From: JAUCQB01 sp964586235
GTDB taxonomy: Bacteria > Planctomycetota > Phycisphaerae > UBA1845 > PWPN01
DNA length: 64,000 nucleotides
Assembly: GCA_964586235.1 (NCBI GenBank)
Contig: CAZPIO010000020.1
Location: 14,303-78,302 of the forward strand
Direction of reading: 5' to 3'
Both the position numbers and the translations under genes were made by a program. The notes below the pieces were generated by a model. It had not been told where the DNA came from. It worked only from the letters and a program-made list of their open reading frames with translations, and made no database searches. Position 1 is the stretch's first letter; the number at the start of each line of letters is the position of its first letter. Of this stretch, positions 50,741-59,658 are shown one piece after another.

Positions 50741-53700
50741 ATGTACTGCTCCCACTTCGGGCTTCACCGCCCTCCGTTCAACAACACGCCGGATCCGACG
50801 TTCTATTTCAGCACGCCGGACCACGAGGAGGCGCTGGCGACCCTCCACTATGCCACAATAGAAAGGAAGGGCTTCGTCCTGGTGACCGGAGAAGTCGGAG
50901 CGGGCAAGACGCTGACTGCCAGGGTTTTCCTCCGCCAGATCGAACAGGAAGCTGAAACTGCGGTCATCACCAACACGCACCTGTCGGGAAGGCAACTGCT
51001 GGCCGCCGTCTGTTCGGAGTTCGACCTGAATCCGCCTCCCGACGCCAGCAACCTCGAATTGAGCCAGTTGCTTCAGGAGTTTCTGCTCGAGCAGTTCGCC
51101 CGCGACCGCTACGTGGTCGTGGTCATCGACGAGGCCCAGAACCTCGCCGACGAAGCGTTCGAAGAGCTCCGAATGCTGGGGAACCTCGAGGCCGACGATG
51201 CCAAGTTGCTGCAGGTGTGCATTCTCGGCCAGCCGGAATTGCGGAATCGCTTCTCGCAGGTGAACATGCGGCAACTCGATCAGCGGCTGTTTCGCCGGTT
51301 TCACCTCAAGGCATTGTCAGCCCAGCAAACGCGTGAATACATCCGGCACCGGCTGCAGGTAGCCGGCTGCCCGAGCGAGGACCTGTTCACCAGTTCCGCC
51401 CTCTCGGCGATCTATCGAGCGTCCAAGGGGATTCCGCGGCTCATCAACCAGATCTGTGACAGCGCCCTGTTGGCCGCTTACAGCGACGGCTTGGAGACTG
51501 TCTCCGCGGATGTGATCGACGAAGTTTGCGAGCGCGAGAAGCCTCGGGCCTCTGCTTCGTCCGAGGCCGGTACGCGGCCGGAGACCGGTGAGTCACTGCG
51601 CCTGGTTTCGTCGGACCTACCGGAGGAAGGCCCCGCGCCGTCCGCGCCGGTGGGAGCGGTACCGGCCGCGAAGACGACGACAAGCCCGGCCGCCGCCGTT
51701 AAGGCTCTCAACACCCTGGCCCGTTCCATCCAGGAATGCGTCGAGGCGGTTGTGGAGGCCGACGAGCGCAAAGCGACGGAACCGCCGGGGCCAGGCTCGC
51801 CTGAATCGGAGGACGCCTCGTCGCCGCGGCAGGAGCCCACCCGATTCGCAGACCGCCTGGAAGAAACGCCGTGGGATATGGGGGAGATCACCAAACGCTG
51901 CCAGAAAGCTCGGGACGAGCTGAGCCGCCTTGCCCAGGCCGACTGGTCCGCCGAGCCGCCGCCGCGTCCTCATGACACCGAAGACGGATCTCCGCCCGAG
52001 GATCTGGAAGCACAACACAAGAGGATGGCGGGCGACGCTAAGCCGTCCCCCACTCGCGGCCGCATTGGCGAGTTTGTGGACGCGGTCCGCCAGAAGTGCT
52101 CGCGCAGGTCTGACGGGAGGACCTCGGCGCCTCGCCAGGCTGGAGCCCGGGGTGACAGCCGGCCGGCAGAGGTGAGAAGATCCGGGTCTGACCGTCCGGT
52201 GGCCGGCGATCTCAGCGGGCAACTGCGGAGTCAGGAACAGGCCATCGCTGAGCTCAGGGCGTACGTGACCTCGGAGCTGGAGGCCGCCACCAACCGGTGG
52301 CAGGAGTTGCAGAAGCAGGCGACCAGCGCGGAGGATCTCGACAAGCTCAAGTCGGCCCACGAATTCGCGATGGCCCAGATGGAGCAGAAGCTCACCGAGC
52401 ACACGGCCGCTCTCAAGCAGCTCAGCGACTCGATCGAGCAGAAGGTCAAGGCCGCCTCGGGAGACGACCAGCCCGAATTCCAGGCCCTCTCCCAGCACGT
52501 CATCGAACAGGCTCAGCAACTCCAGGAACTGCGCAAACGCATGCTCGACCAGCACACCCTGGTCGCGCAGTCCCTCTCGGACATGCAGAGCCGTTCGGCT
52601 GGCCGGGCCGAGTTGGAGACGGTTCGGGCCGAGCACTCCAGGATCAGCCGTGAGATGCTGGAGAAAATCGAGCGGAACCGCGACGACGTCCAGATGATCC
52701 TCGACGATCTGGAGGATCGCTGCCTGGGGCTGCGAGACCGGATCGAGGCGGTCGTGTCTGGCAAGGCGGATGCGGCCGAGCTCGCGGCTGTCCGCGAGAG
52801 GCAGGACCAGGAGTTCGGCCGGCTTCTCGGTGAGCTGGGCCGGCAGCGACAGGAAATGGAGCAGCGGCTGGAGCAGGCCGTCGCCGAATGGAAACGCACG
52901 CAGCAGAGCCTGGATGACCTGGCCGCCAAAGCCGCCGACAAGAGGGAACTCGACGGCATCCGCCAGCGTCAGGCGGAGGATGCAGCCCGCATTCTTCAGA
53001 TGCTCGTCGCCCATCGCGGCGAGGTCGAGCGGCTGGCCAAGGATCTGGAGCGCCGCTCCAACGATCTGATGAAACGGCTCAACGCTCTGCCCAAGGGCAT
53101 AGCGACAACCGAGCAATTGGCCGCCATCCGCAGCGCCTACACGGAGCAGATCACCGACCTGACTGCCCGGCTGGCGGTTTGCGAGAAAGGCTTCGAGAAG
53201 GCCCGCGACCGCCATGAGCGCGGCCTTCGTGCCGTGGCGGGCAAAGCGCTCGACACGGCCCGGCGGGTGTCGATCCTCGAGGAAAGGGGACGCCCGCGCC
53301 GGATTCGGCTTGAGCTGACGCCGCAGGTCGGCATCGAACTGGGGGACACGGTCGCGGCCGCGCAGGAACGGTACGAGTCACTCAAGGGGGAGATCGAGCA
53401 GGCCCGCCAGACGGCGGGCGATCTGCGGCAGATTACCTCTTCCGTGGGCGAAGCCATCCAGAAGTGGCGCGAGGATATGGATGCGAGTTGGGCCAAGGCC
53501 GAGGCCGTCTTCGGCGAGTGGCAGAGTCAAGCCCGCGAGGCCAAGGCCGGGGCCGACCGGATGCTCGATGGATGGCGGGCCGGTGCCGCTGAGATCCGCG
53601 ATGAAGCCGGTCAACTGCGGGCGTCGGCCAAGGTTGCCGCCGAGATCCTGCAGAAGATGCGCCAGTGCCACGGGGTCATCGAGGCCCGGCTCAACTCCAA

Positions 53701-54247
53701 CGAATGGCATGCGGAAGTAAGCCGTGCCGACGCCCTGGCCGAACGTCTCGAGCGCGCGGTCGCGGCGGGTCAGACGATCTGCCAGCAGGTTGCGCTGCGG
53801 ATTGAACAGGCCGTCGCGGCCGGAAAGACCATATGCCAGCAGATCTCGTCCCGAACCGAGCAGTCCAAGCAGGAACTGGCCGCCTACCTGGCCGACTGCC
53901 GGAAGCAACTGGCCGAAAGGTTGGCGCAGTTCGCCATCGAGCAGAAGCAGATGGACCAGGTCATCGAGAACCGCCGCCAGATGCTGGCCAACATCGCCAG
54001 AAGCGCCGGCAGCCTGGCGGAAGTGATCGATGCGGGACGGCGGTTTGACGAGCAGCGCCAGCCCCTGACCGAGCCCCGTGAGCCCTTGGCCGACCCGCGT
54101 AAGCCGGTCAAGGGCGAATCGCTCAAGGGCCAGGTCTCGCCGACGCGTTCCGCGCCGCCGCCGATCGAGTCTCGCGAGCCCACCGCGGACACGCTCGAGC
54201 AGATCCAGTGGCCGCGGCTTCGGACCCACCAGGCCCAGGCCATCTGA
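50741..54247 (+). CDS. XrtA/PEP-CTERM-type AAA ATPase fused to a long coiled coil
   Basis: 1168 residues; ATG 50741, with AGGAGG at 50728-50733. Residues 1-~265 match the ExeA-like ATPase of exosortase loci (MYCSHFGLHRPPFNNTPDPT, Walker A GEVGAGKT at 50-57, Walker B VVVIDEAQN at 127-135, arginine-finger region QLDQRLFRRF). After a disordered acidic/basic linker (~270-480) the rest, about 500-1120, is nearly continuous Gln/Glu/Arg-rich helix (LDDLEDRCLGLRDRIEAVVS), probably a rod. Stand-alone family members are ~270-350 residues, so the extension is unusual; it may link the ATPase to the export machinery or cell wall. It ends without a membrane helix. Confidence 0.87.
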   Translation: MYCSHFGLHRPPFNNTPDPTFYFSTPDHEEALATLHYATIERKGFVLVTGEVGAGKTLTARVFLRQIEQEAETAVITNTHLSGRQLLAAVCSEFDLNPPPDASNLELSQLLQEFLLEQFARDRYVVVVIDEAQNLADEAFEELRMLGNLEADDAKLLQVCILGQPELRNRFSQVNMRQLDQRLFRRFHLKALSAQQTREYIRHRLQVAGCPSEDLFTSSALSAIYRASKGIPRLINQICDSALLAAYSDGLETVSADVIDEVCEREKPRASASSEAGTRPETGESLRLVSSDLPEEGPAPSAPVGAVPAAKTTTSPAAAVKALNTLARSIQECVEAVVEADERKATEPPGPGSPESEDASSPRQEPTRFADRLEETPWDMGEITKRCQKARDELSRLAQADWSAEPPPRPHDTEDGSPPEDLEAQHKRMAGDAKPSPTRGRIGEFVDAVRQKCSRRSDGRTSAPRQAGARGDSRPAEVRRSGSDRPVAGDLSGQLRSQEQAIAELRAYVTSELEAATNRWQELQKQATSAEDLDKLKSAHEFAMAQMEQKLTEHTAALKQLSDSIEQKVKAASGDDQPEFQALSQHVIEQAQQLQELRKRMLDQHTLVAQSLSDMQSRSAGRAELETVRAEHSRISREMLEKIERNRDDVQMILDDLEDRCLGLRDRIEAVVSGKADAAELAAVRERQDQEFGRLLGELGRQRQEMEQRLEQAVAEWKRTQQSLDDLAAKAADKRELDGIRQRQAEDAARILQMLVAHRGEVERLAKDLERRSNDLMKRLNALPKGIATTEQLAAIRSAYTEQITDLTARLAVCEKGFEKARDRHERGLRAVAGKALDTARRVSILEERGRPRRIRLELTPQVGIELGDTVAAAQERYESLKGEIEQARQTAGDLRQITSSVGEAIQKWREDMDASWAKAEAVFGEWQSQAREAKAGADRMLDGWRAGAAEIRDEAGQLRASAKVAAEILQKMRQCHGVIEARLNSNEWHAEVSRADALAERLERAVAAGQTICQQVALRIEQAVAAGKTICQQISSRTEQSKQELAAYLADCRKQLAERLAQFAIEQKQMDQVIENRRQMLANIARSAGSLAEVIDAGRRFDEQRQPLTEPREPLADPRKPVKGESLKGQVSPTRSAPPPIESREPTADTLEQIQWPRLRTHQAQAI

Positions 54248-54318
54248 GGCGGCTGAGGCATCGCGGAACCGCCGCCGGCCCGCGATTTCGCGGCCATGTC
54301 GGACGACCCCGCCGAGAT

Positions 54319-55017
54319 TCAGAACATCCCCGGTACCAGCCGCCAGTGCGTCCGCTGCGCGTATCCCTGGAACGCATCGTCATCGCGTAGCAGACGCTCC
54401 TCTTCGTTGATGCGGAGCACCTGGAACAAGGTCACAAAAGCGAGGACGCACGCGTTATAGAAGGTTGCATGGTTCAGGACGTAGCCGTACTGGCCAAGCA
54501 TGAACGCCAGGTGGATCGGATGGCGTACGAAGCGGTAGAGGCCGTCGCTGCTGATGCCGCGCCGGGCAATCGTGCTTCCGAGGTTCCGGTTGAGCGTGGT
54601 GATGAGATAGACCTGCATGGCCAGGCCGATGACCTGGATCACCGTGGCGACTGAGGAATCGGACGTGTCGTCGGTCGGTCGCAACATCAGGGGCGCAGCT
54701 GTCCCGCACAGCGCGATCAGCCAGGCCCAGGCTGATGTGCTGACGAACGGCGCCGTGGATCGGCGGACGTAGAACTGAATCTCGAGCACCGCCTTGGCCA
54801 GGATGATCAGAATGCTGATCCGCAACGTGTAGATGAACGCAAGCGCGTGCGCCCATGTGAAGAGGACGCAGAACAGCGGCACGAGAACCTTGAATATTCT
54901 CATCGCGATGAGGGGCGCCGTCACGGCCGGTGCTTCCGGTTCGGGGCGGTTCGCGAGAATTTGTGCTGTGTGGCGGTTCTGAAGAATGAGTGCGCGAGCC
55001 GATTTGAGGGTCTTCAT
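54319..55017 (-). CDS. ICMT-like membrane methyltransferase
   Basis: 232 residues; ATG 55017 with GGAGGGG upstream on the minus strand. Several membrane helices; the isoprenylcysteine carboxyl methyltransferase/phospholipid methyltransferase signature YRFVRHPIHLAFMLGQYGYV with INEEERLL (RHP...EE) is present. Members methylate lipids or protein C-termini with SAM at the membrane. The substrate is unknown; it lies next to the exopolysaccharide locus but is not clearly part of it. Confidence 0.83.
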   Translation of the reverse strand: MKTLKSARALILQNRHTAQILANRPEPEAPAVTAPLIAMRIFKVLVPLFCVLFTWAHALAFIYTLRISILIILAKAVLEIQFYVRRSTAPFVSTSAWAWLIALCGTAAPLMLRPTDDTSDSSVATVIQVIGLAMQVYLITTLNRNLGSTIARRGISSDGLYRFVRHPIHLAFMLGQYGYVLNHATFYNACVLAFVTLFQVLRINEEERLLRDDDAFQGYAQRTHWRLVPGMF

Positions 55018-55409
55018 CTGTCCCCTCCGGGTCTCACGTGCGTGAGGATCGCCTATGCAGGCGCGGCTGGACCGATAACCGGACCACGACTCCGGCACTG
55101 CAGTAGGCCAAGTATACGATACAGCCTGACGACGAGTCTTTCCGTACAATCGCAGCGCAAGTCTTTGTTGCGGGGCGCGGCAGTTCGCGCTGATCGGCCG
55201 ACATTTCCCATATGACACCGCCCGCCGAGCTGCGCGTGGCCGTGTCCGATTCTAAAACACTCCCTGCTCCTCTCGAGAGCCCGGCAGTCTTTGAAGCCGG
55301 AGCAAGATACTCAAGCACGCACGTTTCTTCTTGACACCCTCCGGCCCGCGCAGGAGAATCGTTTCCTCAAAGCCGCGGAGGTCAAAGCGGTTGCGGAAGG
55401 GGAGAAGGC
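55018..55409. other. Divergent intergenic region
   Basis: About 390 bp between the methyltransferase and the TIGR03790-type gene. TTGACA at 55331-55336 with GAGAAT 17 nt downstream is a possible promoter for the plus gene. No GTCCGATA motif and no gene seen. Confidence 0.35.
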
Positions 55410-56957
55410 ATGCCGGTCAGATGGGGCATAACCTTTGCGCTGCTCTCGATTATCGGGGCTTTGTTTCCCGCCGAGGCGCGAGCCGCAATCACCGTTTCCC
55501 AGGTCCTGGTCGTCTACAACAGCCAGGCCGCTGACGCCACCCTGATCAAAGATGCATTTCTGGCCGCCCACCCCGGCATTCCCGCGGCCAACGTGTTTGA
55601 CCTGAACGATGCCTCGATTGCGGGCGTCGCGGACCTGAGCTACGCCGACTTTGTCAGCAAGATCCGCGATCCGATTCGGACTTACCTCAACCTGGCCGGC
55701 GACCCCTCAGCCGCCAGTATCATCAGCATCCTCTTGATTCGCGGCATTCCGCATCGGATCCGGGACACGGACAACGCTACCGTAGGTGACATACCCGACT
55801 CGTCCGGCGCCGAATTCAATGCAGGGGACTACACTGCCGCCAGCGTGGACTCCGAGTTGACTCTGATGTGGCAGAACCTCGGAACCGGCGAGAGCGGCGG
55901 CGTTATGGACAGTAAGTCGGACAACATCATCGACAACCCTTACCATCAGAGCGCCACGAGCATCGCCGCCTCCAGCCGGTCCAATATCACCACGCAGCGA
56001 GACTACAGTGTGCTTTCGGGAGTGGCCTGGAGGCTCGGCGATTCCAGGGAAAGGAACAAGCTGACCGCCGGTGATATCTACCTCGTGTGCCGGATCGACG
56101 GCCACACGGCAGAGGATGCAATTGCCATGATCCAGCGGGCTCAGAGCATCAGAATCAACCGGCGATATGCCTGGGTGATCCTGGACGAGCACGCGGATTC
56201 GACTCGTGAGTACGACAACATGGACCTCTTCGAGCCGCCCCAGTCCGCTTACTTCTATGCCGGCAACGACTACGAGGAGACACGGGACGTCCTGCAAGCC
56301 GCCGGATGGAGAGTCAGATACGACGACACCGCCACGTTCATATTGGCGGCCGCTCTGCCGCGTCCCGTTGCGGCGTACGCCAGTTATGGCGAGAACCACA
56401 TCAGCAACCCGCCCGGCTCCGGCACATACCTTGAAGGCTTCCAGTTCGCCCGCGGGGCGATCTTCAACACCGCGGAGAGTTACAACGGTCGTGTTTTTAA
56501 CGGGCTGACGACACTGTTCAACCAGGAACAGGTTGCGGACTTCATTGCTCTCGGCGGGACTTTCGGCATCGGCCACGTGTGGGAGCCTTTCGCGTTCAGC
56601 CTTTCGGACAATGAGTTCCTGTTCGTCAACTTCCTGAAGAACGGCATGACCTGGGCCGAGGCCGCCTGGTCCTCAATCCCGGTTCTGAGCTGGATGCACG
56701 TGGTTATCGGCGACCCACTCGCGACCGCCACGATCGTCGACCAGCCGGCGGACTTCGACGCCGATGGCGACGTTGACGGAGCCGACGCGCTTTATATCGC
56801 GCCCTGCATGACCGGTTCCGGTGCAGGCGCGCCCGCTTTTGCATGCGAGGACGGTGATCTCGACGGCGACGGCGACGTCGATCAGACCGATTTCGGGCAC
56901 TTCCAGAGGTGTCTGAGCGGCGACGGCGTTCCCGCCAGTTCCGCCTGCATCGAGTGA
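55410..56957 (+). CDS. Secreted TIGR03790-type protein with acidic dockerin-like tail
   Basis: 515 residues from ATG 55410. Signal peptide ends near PAEARAA. The body has the features of the TIGR03790 family: VLVVYNSQAADATLIKDAFL, IISILLIRGIPHRIRD, DIYLVCRIDGHTAEDAIAMI, and a final WMHVVIGDPLATATIVDQP. The function of this family is unknown. The C-terminal ~65 residues contain two acidic motifs (DFDADGDVDGADALYIAPC, DLDGDGDVDQTDFGHFQRCL), the same tail seen at 34.6 and 59.7 kb. Probably secreted or surface-bound. Confidence 0.83.
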   Translation: MPVRWGITFALLSIIGALFPAEARAAITVSQVLVVYNSQAADATLIKDAFLAAHPGIPAANVFDLNDASIAGVADLSYADFVSKIRDPIRTYLNLAGDPSAASIISILLIRGIPHRIRDTDNATVGDIPDSSGAEFNAGDYTAASVDSELTLMWQNLGTGESGGVMDSKSDNIIDNPYHQSATSIAASSRSNITTQRDYSVLSGVAWRLGDSRERNKLTAGDIYLVCRIDGHTAEDAIAMIQRAQSIRINRRYAWVILDEHADSTREYDNMDLFEPPQSAYFYAGNDYEETRDVLQAAGWRVRYDDTATFILAAALPRPVAAYASYGENHISNPPGSGTYLEGFQFARGAIFNTAESYNGRVFNGLTTLFNQEQVADFIALGGTFGIGHVWEPFAFSLSDNEFLFVNFLKNGMTWAEAAWSSIPVLSWMHVVIGDPLATATIVDQPADFDADGDVDGADALYIAPCMTGSGAGAPAFACEDGDLDGDGDVDQTDFGHFQRCLSGDGVPASSACIE

Positions 56958-57206
56958 GCCGGCGGCGGGGCGGACATGGGCAGTGTTTGCATGAAAAAAA
57001 TCACCGAAATGGGGTATTCACGGGTTTGTCTCGCTCGTTTGGCCACGGCTAGTATTGGTCAAGCTGACGGCAATCGATCGGGCCGGGGGCTGTATGCGGG
57101 AGCTTGCGGAGAGGACAGCCCCCGGCCCATAATATGAACTCGAATCGCATCACTCCGCCGAATCGGGTTTATGGGAGAGAGGCCTCCTTTTAGAAGTAGA
57201 CATTCC

Positions 57207-57407
57207 ATGATCAACTTCGATGGCATGGGATCCGAGATTGTGCGAGGTTGTTGTCCCGAGTGCGGCCTGGTCACCGTCCGCGTGGTTTCGAGCGGGCCGC
57301 GGGTTCAGTGTGTCGAATGCGGGCATCTGTTCTGGATTGTCAGCCCGACGATCGCGCTGCAGCGAGCCATCACGAAGACTGATAGAGCAAGTCGCCGACG
57401 GCCGTGA
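57207..57407 (+). CDS. Small zinc-ribbon protein
   Basis: 66 residues from ATG 57207; weak AGAAG upstream. Two C-x2-C knuckles (CCPECG and CVECGHLFWI) about 20 residues apart make a zinc ribbon, followed by a basic tail. Cytoplasmic, possibly nucleic-acid binding. No neighbours with a clear link. Confidence 0.55.
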   Translation: MINFDGMGSEIVRGCCPECGLVTVRVVSSGPRVQCVECGHLFWIVSPTIALQRAITKTDRASRRRP

Positions 57408-57577
57408 GCGCACGGCGTCGGGCGCACACTGACGGAGACGCGCACCGGCGGCTCGGTCACCGATGACGTGTGGATCGCGCCCGATTCCAGATTCCCGTCC
57501 TCCACGGAAGAAGCCGGCCTCGTTTGCAGACCCCTCGGGCCCGCCAGGCGCGCTTTTCTCGGACCTGCCGGCCCCGG

Positions 57578-57724
57578 TCACGGGCCCGCGCCCGTCCCCA
57601 CCGTCCCGCCGGACCGGACTTCCACCATTGTTAACGTGCGGAGGCCTTGATGGACGATGATTAGTCTGCTGAACGACAACGCCCAGGGAATGGGCCCAAT
57701 AACGTGAATGACATGCGTAGTCAT
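57578..57724 (-). CDS. Possible 48-residue protein
   Basis: ATG 57724 on the minus strand has a strong GGGAGG site 6 nt upstream. The product (MTTHVIHVIGPIPWALSFSR then LIIVHQGLRTLT) is hydrophobic at first and then basic. No family is recognised, so the call rests on the ribosome-binding site alone. Confidence 0.25.
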   Translation of the reverse strand: MTTHVIHVIGPIPWALSFSRLIIVHQGLRTLTMVEVRSGGTVGTGAGP

Positions 57725-57786
57725 CTGAGCCTCCCAGGGATGGTGGGGGCTCTCAGCCGCGGCCAGGCCGCAAGGTGCGGGGGGAC

Positions 57787-58518
57787 ATGGGATCAAATTC
57801 AAGGCGACACAAGACATATCCCCTGTATTCTTTTTGCCTTATCGTTCTGGCTACCGGCCTGCTGGTGGGGGCGTTCCTCCTGAGATGCGGTTCAGCCTCG
57901 CAGCGGGAGTCGGGCAGCGGCAGGCTGAAGGTAGTCATGGGGAAGACCCCCCTGCCTTCCCGCCCGGTGAGAGAAGCCGCCATCGCCATCAGGCGCGTCG
58001 AGGTCTGGCGAAGCCGAACGTCCTCGGAACAGGGAGCGATTGCCACGGCCATGCACGGCCTCGAGCCCGGCGACCCGCACGAGGGTTCCTGGGTCACGGT
58101 TTACCAGGGTGAGCAGATCCTGAACCTGCTCGAGCTTCGTCACGGCCAAGCCAACCTGCTGATCAACGCCGACGTCCCCGAAGGCCGCTACACGCGTCTT
58201 CGTCTGACCTGCGGGCAGGGAAGAATCACCATCGGCGGGCCTCAAGAAGCCACCGCGAACCGCACTTTCGTGGTTGAGCCTCGTCGCAAGACCGCACCCG
58301 AGGTGACGCTGGACTGCGAATTCACCGTGGCGGCCGGGCGAGAGACCTCGCTGCTGCTCAACGTGGATGTGGATCAGGCTTTCCTGCCGATATGGAACGA
58401 CGGTGGCCAGGAGCCCGGCGAGATCCGGGGCTTCGAATTCCGGCCCGGCTCAGCCATGAGGTTGGCCAACCTGCTCTCGGCCGGTCCGACAAACAGCTCG
58501 ACGCCCCCTCAGGATTGA
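57787..58518 (+). CDS. DUF4382-domain membrane-anchored or secreted protein
   Basis: 243 residues; ATG 57787 preferred over a GTG at 57775. One N-terminal membrane segment or signal (YSFCLIVLATGLLVGAFLLR). Residues ~50-220 match the DUF4382 pattern: AAIAIRRVEVWR, TVYQGEQILNLLELRHGQAN, INADVPEGRYTRLRLTCGQG and a final beta region LLLNVDVDQAFLPIWNDGG. Such domains occur in exported lipoproteins of unknown role. Stand-alone gene. Confidence 0.78.
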   Translation: MGSNSRRHKTYPLYSFCLIVLATGLLVGAFLLRCGSASQRESGSGRLKVVMGKTPLPSRPVREAAIAIRRVEVWRSRTSSEQGAIATAMHGLEPGDPHEGSWVTVYQGEQILNLLELRHGQANLLINADVPEGRYTRLRLTCGQGRITIGGPQEATANRTFVVEPRRKTAPEVTLDCEFTVAAGRETSLLLNVDVDQAFLPIWNDGGQEPGEIRGFEFRPGSAMRLANLLSAGPTNSSTPPQD

Positions 58519-58594
58519 GCTGCCTGATGATCCGAGGCGGATAAGCGTCACCTACCTCCCGGTCATCGCTGTAGCTGTGTCTCAGAGCCTGTTT

Positions 58595-58640
58595 TATCGG
58601 ACATTTCGGTGACCAGTTCGCTCCGTGATTAGGTCCGATA
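58595..58640. promoter_or_regulatory. Inverted repeat built from GTCCGATA, upstream of the PEP-CTERM gene
   Basis: TTTTATCGGAC (58592-58602) and GTCCGATAAAA (58633-58643) form a perfect 11-bp inverted repeat. The 8-mer cores (TATCGGAC at 58595, GTCCGATA at 58633) are offset by 38 bp, as are the direct copies at 50652 and 50690. Confidence 0.5.
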
Positions 58641-58668
58641 AAATCGACACTTACAAGCGTGAGTTCCT

Positions 58669-58674
58669 TATAAT
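58669..58674 (+). promoter_or_regulatory. Candidate -10 box TATAAT for the PEP-CTERM gene
   Basis: Perfect TATAAT, 121 nt before ATG 58790; the best upstream match is TCGACA at 58644-58649 with a 19-nt spacer. Confidence 0.4.
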
Positions 58675-58789
58675 ATTCGCATTTTTCTGAGGCTTTGCGG
58701 TGGACGGCTGCGCAGGGGGATGCTAGAATCGCAACGTTTGATGGGGCAGTCTGTTATTGATGCCTACTGAATAGCGGGAGCACTCACAG

Positions 58790-59449
58790 ATGAAGACTCT
58801 GTACATTACTGCCGCGGCGGTCCTGGCATTAGCTGCTTTGCCTGTCAGCGCCGATATGTCCAACGTGTTGTCGCCGATCGGCTCTCCACAGTTCACCGAG
58901 AGCATTACCCAAAGCGGCTGGGCGCCGGTGACCATGTGGTCACGATATGTAGGCGTGCGCGTGGTTGCTCCCGGTGGCGCTTTCGTCGAGAGCGTGAGCG
59001 GGTTGGCCAACGCGGTAGCCGGCACACAGGAATACAACGAAGCGGGCCTGCTGACCGGTGGTTGGTGGGCGAACGCTTCTCCTGCCAGTTTCAGCGCCAC
59101 CTATGAGCTTGAGTCTCTGCTGGGTAAGAGCGCTGCGCAGGATCCCGCGAGCTACGTTGGCCTTCAGATTGAAACCGCCCTCGCGGGGCTGGACGGCAAA
59201 ATCACGATGTCGCGCAGTTGGGTTTTCACCAACGGACAATCACCGTCACAGGTGACGGGCGCCGGGAATCACTGGCTGCCGATCTCGATCGGCGGCTGGT
59301 ATCTGACCGACATCGCCCTGGACGGTTCGAACTGGAATGGCGCTCGTATCCCTGGCGGACCCGTCTCCGCCGTTCCCGCACCGGGTGCTGCCGTGTTGGG
59401 TTTGATTGGACTCGGGCTGATTGGCTGGCTGAAGAGACAAGCGGCATAA
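58790..59449 (+). CDS. PEP-CTERM-type exported protein
   Basis: 219 residues; ATG 58790 with GGGAG upstream. Signal peptide MKTLYITAAAVLALAALPVS. The C-terminus VPAPGAAVLGLIGLGLIGWL followed by KRQAA is a PEP-CTERM signal of the planctomycete VPAPGA type: short motif, membrane helix, basic end. The body is beta-rich without a known domain (ITMSRSWVFTNGQSPSQVTG). It is expected to be sorted by an exosortase, not encoded here, and shares an upstream motif with the XrtA-type ATPase gene. Confidence 0.85.
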   Translation: MKTLYITAAAVLALAALPVSADMSNVLSPIGSPQFTESITQSGWAPVTMWSRYVGVRVVAPGGAFVESVSGLANAVAGTQEYNEAGLLTGGWWANASPASFSATYELESLLGKSAAQDPASYVGLQIETALAGLDGKITMSRSWVFTNGQSPSQVTGAGNHWLPISIGGWYLTDIALDGSNWNGARIPGGPVSAVPAPGAAVLGLIGLGLIGWLKRQAA

Positions 59450-59480
59450 GGATAGGCGCAAGCGCTCGACAAGCTTGCGG

Positions 59481-59511
59481 ACGGGCCGTCCGACTGGAAC
59501 GGGCGGCCCGT
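59481..59511 (+). terminator. Hairpin after the PEP-CTERM gene
   Basis: ACGGGCCG/CGGCCCGT 8-bp stem with a 15-nt loop, followed by a short T-containing stretch (TGCTTGC) but no proper T-tract. Confidence 0.4.
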
Positions 59512-59658
59512 TGCTTGCGCTGCCGATGACCGATAATGGAGATCCCGGCTTTTGACTTCCGGCAGGGCCGACCCCAATAATCCCGTGACGCAACGTCGAG
59601 GGTATCGAGAGCACGAATCCGAGGGCTCTCCGGACGACGGAGAGGAGAGAAGCTTCCG

